In this document: positions 22,217-34,300 of the stretch, one piece after another | Layout: each line of letters starts with the position of its first letter | How positions within the stretch are numbered: the first letter of the stretch is position 1 | Origin: Bombyx mori | Taxonomy: Eukaryota; Arthropoda; Insecta; Lepidoptera; Bombycidae | NCBI RefSeq assembly: GCF_030269925.1 | Contig: NC_085107.1 | Location: forward strand, 8,308,001 to 8,372,000 | Reading direction: 5' to 3' | Length of the DNA: 64,000 nucleotides | The notes under the pieces: generated by a model | What the model was told of the DNA's origin: nothing | Seen by the model: only the letters and a program-made list of their open reading frames with translations | The model's database searches: none | Program-made: the position numbers and the translations under genes

Positions 22217-25098
22217 TTAGGTTGCACGTCGACCTCTTTGTCGAGTTCGACGAGTACGGTTACCGGGGTCCCTAAGCCTGCCCCTAGTATTAGAGCTGAA
22301 GGCATCTAATGCAAAGGTTATTGGATCTGATGGATCCGTAAGGACGTGTCTAGGGCGTCGACGGTGACTGGCTCCTGCATGATCAGGATTCGGGGAGTAG
22401 TCAGCGGCGGCAACGATAAGGCGATTATCATGACGCATAGCCTTATCGAAGTATCGTTCCGACGCTGACTTCATGTATTTCCGAATTGATTCGAGGCCCA
22501 GGTCGTCGTGTAGGTCAACGTTCCTCACGAACCACGGAGCCCCGACAGCTAACCTGCAAAAGCGGGATTGTAGGGATTGGAGGGTGTCTATGTGTGTGCG
22601 GGCCGCGTGAGCGAACACCACACTCGCGTAAGTCATGACGGGCCTTATGCAAGTTTTGTAAAGTGTCACCTTGTTCCGAAGGGACATTTTACTCCGCTTA
22701 CAGATCATGGGGTAGAGTCTACCGAGAATAAACGCGGCACGGTCACGGACTGATTTTATATGCGGGCGGAATGTCATCGATGCATCCAGGGTAACGCCCA
22801 GGTACTTGACCTTCCTGGCCCAGGGTATGGGTTGTCTAAAGAGAGTAATCGGGGGTGTGAGATTCCTCCTCCTAATCCGGGAGGAAATCCGTGTGGAGTT
22901 TCCCCTTTGAAATAGCACCGCAGTACTTTTCGCTGGGTTGATGTCTATGCGCCATTTTCGGAACCACTGTCCTAGGGCTAGGGCTGCGCTCTGAAGCTTC
23001 TTCGCGATTAGGGACTTATTTCTACTAGAATAGTAAACAGTCGTGTCGTCGGCGAATAAAGCTAAATGGGTCGGCGGCGACCGGGGAATATCGTTGACGA
23101 ATAAGCTAAATAGGAGGGGTGAGAGGACAGAGCCTTGCGGGACTCCAGCTGTGAGAGGTCGTGGGGAGGAGCGGTTCCCTCGACTCGATATCGAAAAGAG
23201 CGGTTCGACAAGAAGTCCCGTATGATGAGCACGAGACTATCCGGCACGCCCATGTTGAATAGTTTGAAAATCAAACCATTGTGCCAGACTTTGTCGAACG
23301 CTTTTGCGACGTCGAAGAAGAGAGCTCCCGTGTATAACGGTTTTGGTCGATTAAGCCCCACAAGAATGTGCTCCGTGAGGCGGTGCACCTGTTGAACGCA
23401 TGAGTGATTTGTACGGAATCCGAATTGTTCATCGATAAGAATGCCCTTGGATGAGACGAAGTCTCTGAGGCGTTTGTAGAGCAGACGCTCATACAGTTTG
23501 CCTAGAGACATGAGGAGGCTAATCGGGCGGTAGCTCGTCGGATGATTTTTTGGTTTACCGGGTTTATGTATGCCGATAACGTCCGCTTCTTTCCACACCG
23601 CGGGAAAGATACAGTTCGCCATAGCGGCATTGAAAATAGATGCCAACATCACGATGAGTTGGACGGGAAGAAGTTTAATAACGCGGTTGGATATACCGTC
23701 GGAACCGGGAGCCTTGCGAGGACGTAGGTCTTTGATCAAGTCTTTAACTTCCATCGGGGTGACGGGTGGTAACGCATCAGAGGGTGGCAAGGAGGCTCTG
23801 CGTTCTACCTCACTGTCTACTAATTCTACATGAACAGGGTCCACGGATTGAGTGCTGGGCGTGCACTGGGTTTGCAATGTATCGGCCAGCAGCTCTGCTT
23901 TTTCGTCATCATCGAACGCCGCGAGTCGGCCTGAGGGGCCTACGAGGGGGGGCATAGTTACTACCGTATCCGATTTGAGAGTACGAGCTAAGCGGTAGTA
24001 AGACCTTTGAGAGGGCGCGAGTCCTTCTAAGAAATCAGACCATCTGGCATCTCGGACTTCGGTGATGCGAGACTTTACGTCGCGTTGTAGGGCACGCATT
24101 CGAATACGATTTTCCGCGGTAGGATACCTATCGTACGCACGGATCGAGGCGTTCTTAGCTCTAAGGAGTTCCCTAATATCGTCGGGCAATTTGAAGCGGT
24201 GAAGGAAGTCCTCCGCTACAACTTGCTTCGATGACCTATCTAATGTCGAGGTGATGTGTGACGTTACGATGTCTATGGCTTCAGCGGTATCCTGAGGAGA
24301 CGGGATAGAGTCCGGACTAAACGGAAGCGATGGTGGATCAGATTCAGCCAGGCTGATGCCCAGCGTGTGCCAATCCACCACAGTCCTCGTGACGGGAACG
24401 GAATCGGGAGCGCGACCGAGCTTCATAACGACGGGACGGTGGTCTGAATCTAACTCTGAAACTACTTCGATCGAGTGTAAGCGCAGAGTTACGTTTTTTA
24501 ATAACGCTATGTCGAGTATATCCGGGCGATGCGCGATATTTAGCGGGTAGTGAGTCGGGGTTAGCGGAGCGACGATATCGAAGGCGAGATCATCGACTAA
24601 CGCGTCAAGCCGCCTGCCATTCGGGGTTGTGGTGTGTGAGTTCCACCTGATGTGTTTACAATTTAGGTCGCCCGCCAGAATGACAGAGCTCCCCATACCG
24701 AGCAGCGCCTCGATATCACTGCTTAGAACGATCTTATCCGGTGGAAGATAAACGGACGCGATAACGATCGGCGCGTGTCCCGTCAGTGAGATTCGGCACA
24801 CTGATGCTTCGATATTAGCGAGCGCGGGAGGATCGAGCGGGACGCAATGCAGGGCTCTTCTATAGTAAATGACGGTACCACCACCACGGGCAGAGAGCCT
24901 GTCGTTCCTGACCATGTTATAGTTCGCGATTTTAGGGTCACGGCGCGCGGGCTTAAGTAGGGTCTCCTGCACTAAAAAGATATCAATTTGGTGGTCACGC
25001 AAAAAGTCAGAAACCTGATCACGTTGATTTGCGAGACCGTAAGCGTTAAAAAATCCTATCGTTACGGATAGGGGCTTTATTCTACTTATATACGCCAT
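22217..25098 (-). pseudogene. LINE ORF2: endonuclease and reverse transcriptase, one frameshift
   Basis: The N-terminal part (25098 downwards) is an apurinic-type endonuclease: GFFNAYGLANQ, FLVQETLL, ILAGDLNCKHIRW and SELDSDHRPVV carry the expected N, E, D and H residues. The reverse transcriptase follows: RKAPGSDGISN, SYRPISLL, EQFGFRTNHSC and FFDVAKAFDKVW. Near 23171-23176 a one-base deletion shifts the frame after RVEGT. The correct frame resumes with GVPQGSVLSPLLF and LALFADDTTVYY (the YxDD-type catalytic box) and continues to the stop at 22217. Without the shift it would be about 960 residues, normal for the Jockey group. As it stands it cannot make full-length reverse transcriptase. Confidence 0.9.
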
Positions 25099-25101
25099 TG
25101 A

Positions 25102-26199
25102 TTACCGGCGGAGTGAGGGGAGGACGTACGTATTTAATGACGCGTATACGTCGGCGTATTCCTGCACAACGGCGATAAAGTGTTGTGCAGTGGAGGCAGC
25201 GCGAATGGCGTCGCCCAAAGCGTTAACGCGCTCAAAGTTGATCGACTGAAAGAAGTCGATCGCTAAAGCGAGATTTTCGGACGCGGTCGGAGGGCAAGTC
25301 GCGGGAGAGGGACGAGTCGCGGGGGCGGGACGAATCGCGGAGGAGGGAGTTGTAGCCGTGTTCGTGTACGGCAGCGGTTTTGCCCAGGCCGAGACACTGG
25401 GCACCGCCGCCGGAACGAACGCTGGCTTAGCCTGCGACGCAGAGGGTGCCGAGGCTTTGATGTCTGGGCCGGAAGCTCGGAGGCGGTTTTGGCGGGCGAC
25501 GCGGCGATTTATTTTAGGGGCTCGGGGGCAACCACGGTAATTCGCGGGGTGACCCTGTGTTCGACACAGGACGCAGCTAGGCGGTTCCGTCGCGGTTTTT
25601 TGGTCGCGAGCGCAGAGGGCCGTGGCGTGATCGCCCAAACACTTAACACATCGGGGGCGCGCGTGACAGTTACGGGAAGAGTGCCCGTACAATTGACAGT
25701 TATGGCACTGGCTAGGAGTGCCTTTTTTATGGGGGGCTTCGACAGCGATACCAGAGAGCCTACAGACGGTCTGTGTGTTAAAGATTTTCTTACCCTCGGG
25801 GGTAGGCTGGAGAGCGACTAGAACCATATTATATGGCTCCCTACCGCGACCGGTGTGCATACGGTGCACAGAATTCACTGGTAGGCCTTGTTCTAACAGG
25901 TCGGCTTTTACGAGCTCTACATCTAACTCTTTAGGGATTCCGCGTATTACAACGCGGAGTTCGCGCTCCTCCTGGAGCGTATACGTATGGAAACTTATAC
26001 GCTCCTTACGGAGGTAAGAAGAGAGGGCCCTATGGTCGTCGGGTGTTTGAACCTTAATTTGAATGCCGTTCGCGAGGTTACGGGCATTCGTGAAATTTAT
26101 ATTTTTGGCCTTAAGGGCCAGGCAAACTCGATCCCAAGCTGCCTTCTCCTGAAGGATAACCGGGGGAGGGGTCTGGGTTTTATTAATGTCAACGCACAA
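25102..26199 (-). CDS. LINE ORF1: Gag-like zinc-knuckle protein
   Basis: An open frame of about 365 codons. The middle (LRVVIRGIPKELDVE onward) resembles the PRE_C2HC/Gag-like domain of insect non-LTR elements. Three cysteine knuckles follow: CHNCQLYGHSSRNC, CVKCLGDHATALC and CVLCRTQGHPANYRGC. The C-terminal third is Ala/Pro-rich. Such proteins bind element RNA and accompany it to the nucleus. There is no ATG at the head: the frame opens after a TAA just upstream, and the N-terminus is short for the family, so a 5' truncation or lost start is likely. Confidence 0.8.
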   Translation of the reverse strand: MCVDINKTQTPPPVILQEKAAWDRVCLALKAKNINFTNARNLANGIQIKVQTPDDHRALSSYLRKERISFHTYTLQEERELRVVIRGIPKELDVELVKADLLEQGLPVNSVHRMHTGRGREPYNMVLVALQPTPEGKKIFNTQTVCRLSGIAVEAPHKKGTPSQCHNCQLYGHSSRNCHARPRCVKCLGDHATALCARDQKTATEPPSCVLCRTQGHPANYRGCPRAPKINRRVARQNRLRASGPDIKASAPSASQAKPAFVPAAVPSVSAWAKPLPYTNTATTPSSAIRPAPATRPSPATCPPTASENLALAIDFFQSINFERVNALGDAIRAASTAQHFIAVVQEYADVYASLNTYVLPSLRR

Positions 26200-26220
26200 C
26201 GCCGACCTTTTAATTAAAAA

Positions 26221-26837
26221 TAAAACGTTTTATTTTTATTCGTTTGCGCGTTTTCCTCGGCTTGCTACGGTTTCACTTTCGAACCCGGCGCGACAGGTTC
26301 TTCTTGTTTCATTTAGATATTGTGATCTTTGAAGAACAAATACTTGGCTTCGATAGCCACTATTCAGTTTGCTGTCCAACAATGCATTTTGTTTTGTTTT
26401 GTATTACTATACTTTGGATTTATTGGTCTTGTTTGTATACCCACTAAACGAGCGCTCAAATTGAACAACTGGCGATAAAATAATTCTTTTCATCTTCCTA
26501 AATATTGTCTTACTCCACACAGAAGCTGTTATATCCGTTTATATGATTTCAATATTAGATTAAATCCATCGGGAAAGATTTTACAAAAGTATAGTCCTGG
26601 TATTTCTTCTCTTGGAACTCGGATTTTTTTCTTATGTACGTTTTATTGTAGATTAATGTATGATATATAGAGCGTGTATGTTGCATACATAGCACTAGTA
26701 GAATTGATTAATCATAGAAAAAATAGGATCTAAAAGGCCTGTGCATAGGCACAGGCAAATTGTTCATGCGAACTGCCTCCTAGTAATTTATCATGGACCA
26801 GGTAGTTGATAACGTATAAAATCCGTTATGATCTTTT
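26221..26837. other. Spacer, no gene seen
   Basis: Sequence between the LINE and a LINE tail. It contains a small perfect inverted repeat CCTGTGCATAGGCACAGG near 26737. No exon recognised. Confidence 0.4.
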
Positions 26838-27030
26838 CAGCGGGTCGCGATTTCGATCCGGTAGTAGTTTCATTCGCGAAACAGCTACGCTTGAGTTGTT
26901 AGGTCTCCTTTTAAGGCGCTCGGGTAGCTGTTAGCAAATTCCTTCCTAAGTGAGCCCTTGCTCGCCCATCTGGCCTGATAAAACTGGAATGGCCTCGGGG
27001 GCCACCAGTAATCTCTCAAACATAATAAAA
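26838..27030 (+). mobile_element. 5'-truncated tail of the same Jockey-like LINE
   Basis: From TTTCAGCGGGTCGCGATTTC through CTTGAGTTGTTAGGTCTCCT and GGGGGCCACCAGTAATCTCT to an A run. It is the complement of the 3' UTR of the element at 21976-22200, diverged by scattered substitutions. Confidence 0.8.
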
Positions 27031-27349
27031 AAACATATAAAACCCAATTTTGCCTCACATAAAAAACGGTTGTAAGATATAAAACAGTTTGTCCTTTCTA
27101 TTAGCTTGCTTTAATTGCTTATATTCATCATCATAGTCGGTTGCTCTTGACAGAGCAGTCGTGGTCATGTAGAGCTCTTGTTTATTAAAGCCTTGGCAGA
27201 TGTTTTCCATAGTTTCCGAACTGAGGCTTGGCGCACGCACTCGTTAAGTGGGGTTTCAGTAAGGTCTTTCACCTGATCAGTCCCGCGCATGGGGATTCGT
27301 CCACGAGATCTCTTACTTATTATGATATGATAAGATACTATTATTATGA

Positions 27350-27389
27350 TTTTGAGCTCATCCACCCATCTAAGTAATAAAAAAAAAGA
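27350..27389 (+). repeat. Bm1 SINE tail fragment
   Basis: Only GAGCTCATCCACCCATCTAAGTAATAAAAAAA remains, the last ~40 bp of Bm1. Confidence 0.6.
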
Positions 27390-28362
27390 TACATAATAAG
27401 ATACTCTTATATTATTAAGATAAAATAAAGCCTTGCTAGATATCATAAATATTAAAAAAGTTATGTATATAGATCAATTATGCAAATAAACACGATAATA
27501 ACAAAATAGGAAATGTTTATTTAAGACTCATTAATACTATAACAATTTATACAAAAGGAAGTTGAACAGGTTCTGTGCAAAATTGCTGTAATTGCTTTGT
27601 TTCAATGTCGGCATTGTTGCTGTTTTTTTTTTTAAGTTTTGCTTAATTCCTACCCCGGTTTTGATAAATTGGAATATCCATGTTCAAGTTACCTATCACA
27701 TAAGGTTAGAAGATAAGATGTATCTAAAGAACCCTCTTCGCTGGGACCCTCGCAAATTTTATTATCGGCACGGATTCAACGGGAGGTGACGAAGAAGACG
27801 GTCCACGTTTCTCGTTTAAATTCCACTTGTTTTTCATTTGTAAAGTAATTGAGTTTAAAAAACATCAAGAAATGATACTAATTGATATAATGTATGAATA
27901 TCAATCAAGAATATTTTTTAATTTTTTTAATTTGAATCCATTGTTAATGGGTCATCTTCATATAAGAAGGAACAAAGAAAACAACAAAATCCACTCAAAC
28001 TCATATATTCCGTTTGATTTTTTAACTTTTTGGTGCTCCATTTTTTATCTTTGTGTATTTAAGTTATAAATTAATACTAATATAATAGTAAAGGAGTCTC
28101 GCAATGTACACTTTCTCCGTAAATGGGCAATCGGAAAATCTGTGTACTTTCCGAGACCCAGGCAATGAGCTGGGCAAAATAAATACTACAATAAGGTACA
28201 AAAAAAGAATTCAACGAAGTACCATCGGATGGTTATCACACTTGTTCACACACGTTCCACGCACGCCAACAACAGTCTTACACCTATAATATCACTAGCT
28301 ATACAGAATGCGGCAAGGCCGCGTGCACTGAACCACTGTTGTGTACTGTAAAGGTAAGGAGA
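27390..28362. other. Tyrosine hydroxylase 3' region and spacer
   Basis: Lies downstream of the tyrosine hydroxylase stop codon on its strand, so the nearer part should be 3' UTR. A TTTATT word (complement of AATAAA) occurs near 27755, but no polyadenylation site can be fixed from sequence alone. Short open frames here have no coding character. Confidence 0.4.
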
Positions 28363-31300
28363 TCACTCGAAGTGTGAGCCCTTGAGCTTCTTAACGGCGT
28401 TGGTGAGATGCAACATCTCGGTGTTGAGCTGCCAGATGAGAGTTTCCAGCTTATCAACGGAGTCGAGCACCTCTACGCGCTCTGTGTGAGGGTTGAAGCG
28501 CACTTCGAACGGTCGCGACATGGTTGACACCCAGCGTCTAGAAACGGAAATTATATTAAAGACTATTCATAAAAGAAGCTGATATCTGTTGACTAGTGCC
28601 AGAGCAAACTGTACGCCACAATGGCATGGAATGCCTACTAAGAAAATGTAAGAAGACCTCAAAAATGTAACAGAAAAAGCTATCGATTATTTCACAAACT
28701 GTAAATCTAAATTATAACCACGCAGTGTAAACGAATGCCATACGATAAATAAGTAAAGTATTGACTGTTAGCTGCTTTTACCTGAATTTGTCTTTGGCAT
28801 CTTCGAAGGTCTCAGCTACGTAATAGATGGGCTGGTACTCCTGGTCTTGGTAGGGTTGCACGGATGTGGATGCAGGCTCGAACGGTCTCAGCTCAGGCTT
28901 GTCACTAAGAGCATGAAGCAGTTCTCCGATCGAAGACAAAAGAGCTGCACCATAAGCTTTCAGTTGCTGGTTCTCTTTGCACAGTCCGAACTCAACCGTA
29001 AACCAGTAGACCTGTTAAACAGCAAGACGTTCAGAATACTTTAACACCAATTGGCTGCTTACTAATCACAAAATTCGCTAATGTTTGGGCCCAAAATCAG
29101 AATTAACGAAAGATGCGCAAGAGCATTACTGTCAAAGAAAAAATGTTAAACTTATTAAAATGTTAAACTTACAGTAGATAGTTTTTCGATTTCAGAATCC
29201 GAAGCGCCGAGGGATGCAAGGCCAATTTCTTGCGAAAATTGGGCGAAGCTGGGGTCAGCCAATAATGGTATATGACCAAGAAGCTCGTGAATACAGTCAC
29301 TAAAAAAAAGATATCATTATAACACACGATTTATTAATCAATATAAGATTCAAATTGATCTATTTCCTAGTTTCTTTTTCCATATGATTTTAGAGATCTT
29401 GAATACAGTAGACTGTATGAAAACTAAAGAAATAAGAAAATATTTTAATGAACCAATTCGTTGGGTCTCATTTTTAGATAGCGCCAATGGAGAAAAGCTA
29501 AGCGAAAGTGTTAAATAATGAAATAACGAGATTCTCTGACTGTACTCAATTCACACAGTATCTAGTAATGACGGCAATGCAGAATATAACTTAATTTAAA
29601 GAGCTGCACTTGAACTATTATATTTTTATATTGTCATCTTTGATACGGCTTTCTCATCAAATTTCCTGTTATTAAGAAATAAATTAAATAATATAATTTC
29701 TTAGACAGCTTAAAATTAAATTTACTGGCACTAAATATTATAAGGTTCACTGTTCACATAAATATCTACATTGTAATTGGCCCAAATCTTTAATCTATTT
29801 ACGGAACTGATTCTGTAGTAATAACGTCCACAAAAAAATTCAAGGTATTTCTTGTTTAATCTCGGAACTTAATTTTAATCAAGTTTGTCTTAGAAATTGA
29901 TTGAATGGCAAGTTAGGATTCGGACAACAAATTGTTTTTTTTTTTAAATAAAATTAAATGTAAAACTCACGGTTCAGGTGTGTGGAAAGGCGAATTGTTG
30001 TGGCGTACGTATTGTGTCGATTGGAATACGCGGAAGGCAAGCGAGGCGAGGAAGTCACGTGCCGTCAGAAGACCAGCAGCCGGTCGCAGGGTAAAGCCAG
30101 TGTGCTTACGCAAGAAGCTACTGACATCTTCCAGTTGTGGAATACGATGAGGTACGAATATGTCTGCTGCCTGTAGTTTCTCGAACGCAGCCTTGTACTC
30201 TCTGCACGCGTGTTTGGGCATCAAATCAAGCACGGTGTTGAACACTCGTTGCCAAGTGCCATTCTCGATTTCAGTGTATGCGATAGACGGAATCGGGTCA
30301 CCGTATTTGTAAGCGAAAGCGATTTCCGCAATCTGTTTTCTGCGTTCCCTGTAATCTTTGTCCGCGAAACCAGGATGGTTCATGTCTAATTCGGGTTCGT
30401 ACTTGGTCATGAGATGGTTACAGTTATCGAGATCAGAAGCGTGGCGCGGGAACCAAGGTGTCTTGCTCGAGATGTTATTTTCGGTCAGAAGGTTAACACC
30501 AGCAAACGCGGTTGACTGACGCAAGGATCTAATTAGCTGGATAAGATTAATACGAGTCATGCTGACTTTAACTAGAGCATCGAATTGGACTCCAGTGACT
30601 TGGGAAGGGCGAGTCTCAAGGTGCTGAACGCATCCTTTATAATTGTCGATGGTTTTCAGAATGCGTGCGAGGGATCCCATTCCATCGCGCATATGCAATA
30701 AAAGGGCAGCTTGTTGGAGAGCTTGTTCCGCTTCAGAAGATTCACTAGCAGCATTTTGCAAGATCACTTCTTCTTCGGTCAGCGTATAATCTACAAATTG
30801 AAAAGTTATTTTAAAAAAAAACTGCTCCTATTAAACCCATAAAAAGTGCGAAAAGTCATTTATTAGAAATACTGACCCTCGTCACCCTTCGCATCGTCAT
30901 CGCCTATATCAGCATCAGCTACAAATAATAAAAACAAAAACAAATGAAAAACCAAAACAAAAACAAATAAAAAACAAAATAATTAAATTGAATCTAATAG
31001 AAAACAAAATGAGAAATTAAATAAAGCATTTACCGAGGTGACCATTTTTCGTTTCATCTTGCTGGGTCCCATCTTCAACGGTTGGAGAATTATCACCGTT
31101 ACCAATATGCACTCCATCTTGGATGAAATCAGATTCCAAGCCAGAGTCTAAGCGAAATAAAAAATAAAATAAAATAAAAACAAATAAAATAAATTAAATA
31201 AATAAAAGAATAAACTCCTTAAGATCGTTATAGATTGTATAATTTTTTTTAAATAAGTCTTCGATCGTATGGAAGCACGTATTTTTTCACGGAAAACATC

Positions 31301-34300
31301 CATTTGTCATAGATTATATAACATTGATTGTTAGTCAATGCCGATTGGTGGTGCCAAAGTCCTACTTATTTTTACAGTAAAATAACAATGCATTTCGATT
31401 TGTATTCCCTGTGCAGTATCTGTGACTTCAGATCTCCACTTCGGGTTTGAAGATGTACAATGCATTTATTATTTAATTTTAATCTCACCATTGGCTCGGG
31501 CGCGAGCCTCTTCAAGTACGCTCTGCTTGGTTTGTTTGACTACCAGTGTTTCGAAGCGGGCGTCATCAACCAAGGAACGACGGCGAGATGGGTAACCGTT
31601 CTGTAAAACATATTAAGTGTTAGATTGTATTTAAATAATACACTAATCTAAATTGTTAAATAACAGCATCTGTCATAATTGAGTTCAATATTTATTATTA
31701 TTTATTTATTTATTTATGAAAGTCACCCAATTAAAGTAATGGAAACAATTAGTATTATTTTAATTTAAAAGTCTGATCAATTTCGGATTGAAATAAAGTA
31801 GGGTAATATTATTCGTACGTTTTGATTTTAAATTTATCATTACTGAATACACAATATGTATTTTTTGAACCGAAATTGTTATCTGTTGAAATTTTATGTA
31901 ATATGACGGAGAACCCTTCTCTGATCTGTAATCAAACCATCTGTATGACGGTGACAAATACCGAGTTTTTTTTTTTAAATTAACTACTAGCATGAACGAG
32001 ACCGCTGCAAGCTCTTAGGACACAAAAAGGTCCTCGCAAAAATAACGTTGATCCTTCACGTCCTTATAAATATGAAACAGTCACATTCCGTTATATTTCA
32101 TGTGCGAGCAGGAATTGCTTTTACGAAGTTTCTAAGCTTATTTCCTGAGCGTGGCCGGGCGTAAAGTGCTTCCATTATATCCCTCACCCCATGCCGGATG
32201 CCGAGCTCCGCGACTGAGATCTTACAAAGAAGCTAGAGTTTCTAGATCATTGCTTCTGAATGAAGTGAAGTTATTTGTTACAATTGCGTTGAGACGACGC
32301 AACGTCGAGACAACTGTGCACGGATCGAACTTCGAGCCGCATTCGCGTTAAAGTCTTTACTTCTGCTGTTCTATTTCATTTAACATTTAAATATGTTTTT
32401 TTTTTTATATTTAGGATAAAAAGACTTAGGTCATAACAATGACAATGTTTTAATTGAGTGCTCTGATATATAGTATATATTTCTAGTGCATAAATGTCAA
32501 AATCCCTTTGTATTAAGTACACAAGGAATGAATGGTCGATAAGAACCGATTTCTCATCTTAACGATTCCTCAATCAATCAAGTGAAGACTCAGTTAATTT
32601 GATTTTCAATATTGACTGAAAGGGCAATTTTGCACTGGCCTATATTTTCGTGGTTACAATTCCGCGGTGAGACGTTTCTCTAATTTTATTGATGTGCATG
32701 ATGCATCTCGTAAAACATCAGATGTAGTGCAAATAGAGAAGGTTTATTTAGGCATCGGATTGTAAAATTTGTAGTACAGTAAATAATTAGATCGAATTAT
32801 TAGGGTTGTAACAGCTTCGCTTCCAGCTATTGCAGTTTTAATTACTCAGGATTTTAAAATGTGATCACGGAACGGAGTACCTGACGGTTTTTTATTATTT
32901 ATCTTTAATCTGATTTTTTAAATTTTAATCACAGTACTCCGTAAGATAAATTTACGATAATGAATAGTTGTTGAACGACATACCAACGAGCACTAATCTG
33001 ATCTAAATACTTTCAACTGTGTATATCAAGTATTCAAATTATCTTTCACTCGAGTTCTAATACTGGGAAACCCTATATGTAAACATGTAGGTTTTAACGC
33101 AATGAGGTTTCATCCATTTTTCCTCTTCGAGTTTATCCGCTAACTTTGACACAGAGATGTGAATGACAGCATAATTTCCGTCACGTAACGCAAAGAAGCA
33201 GGGGGCCGGTGCGCGGGCGGAGTAGTTTCCACTAGAGTGGCCCTGCACACCTATGTATGTCAAGGGTTGCGCTAATCACTCACTATTAAAACCCTACTCC
33301 TGAAATTGTCGAATACTAAATTGTAATTACAGATTTATCAAATCAGTTGTTCGCATAAATCGATATCACGGAAACGGTATTACTTATCGAAAAGGTCCGC
33401 GTAACTGGAGCAGGATTCGAAATCCGGTTGTTTTAGCCTTGGTACGCCACTTCACCATTCCAATCGGTCGGTGAGTAATTATGTCAAACTGGAGAGTTTG
33501 TCCCGACCTGCGTCCACCCCGAGGTTTGATTGATGGACTTTATTGTTTATATGTTGATTCGGGCTTTATTTTATTCTTCGGATGTCTCGAGTAAAACGCT
33601 CTATACGATCGATGTTTCATCTTCTAAAGTTTTATTAATATTTCTAGAGAAACTAGTTTTTTAAAGCAAAATTCTTATTCAGTCGGAGGACGTCAACAAG
33701 TTACTTTATATTCATATTAAAAGAGAAAAAAAAAACTTAAAATTGCTGTGAGCAAGCTAAAAATGATAAATAATGATCAAGTCGAACCTCAAATGGTCAA
33801 GGGCGGAACAGAGTGACCTCGAATTGATTATGAACAGCTATCTTACAATTGTTTGCGTGACTTTAATTAATAATTTTAATGTCAATAATTAAGGCTTTCT
33901 CAGAATAAAATCCTAAATAGGTCATCGATATTGAGTGAGTTAGATCGATGTAGCGTGTCTAACATCACAGTTGACCGACAGACGGCTAGCTCGTGACATG
34001 ACTGAATTTAAAGATCGGTACCAGCTGCTTCGGACCGGTGAACGTTGCCTTGCATTCCGACCTTCGATGGTCAAGGAAATCCAATCGTTCAGACGCCAAT
34101 TATAAAATACACGCTAATTATGACACGTTAGTTACAGACCTAGTTATCGCAAAGCGCATTATGACTAAGTAAACAAAAAAATAACAATGAAATAGTCGCA
34201 TCGCTGTTGATTATTAGTATCTATTCTCTTTCATGATTTCGTTCAGATATTTGTGGTTGTGACTTGTGAAAAAATATTATTAGTGTGATCGGTAAGCAAA

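Larger units (their letters stand above)
21976..26220 (-). mobile_element. Jockey-like LINE, nearly full length
   Basis: Non-LTR retrotransposon in minus orientation. The poly-A tail appears as T run 21976-21988, followed (reading 3' to 5') by a 3' UTR, ORF2 and ORF1. ORF1 stop and ORF2 start are separated by two bases (TAATCAATG). The 5' boundary near 26220 is uncertain: no ATG opens ORF1, so the element may be slightly 5' truncated. No convincing target-site duplication was seen. The same 3' tail recurs at 26838-27030 and 52980-53346. Confidence 0.9.

Noticed and set aside
21937..26270. CGGCTTGCT present on both sides of the LINE as target duplication
   Set aside because: The left copy is not adjacent to the poly-T end, so it cannot be the duplication; treated as chance.
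32871..32948. Small inverted repeat ACGGAGTAC ... GTACTCCGT as a MITE
   Set aside because: Only about 9 bp of inverted match and no target duplication; not enough for an element.
33405..33485. tRNA-like sequence on the minus strand (GGATTTCGAATCCTG)
   Set aside because: Only a B-box-like palindrome is visible; arms do not fold into a tRNA. At most a SINE head remnant.
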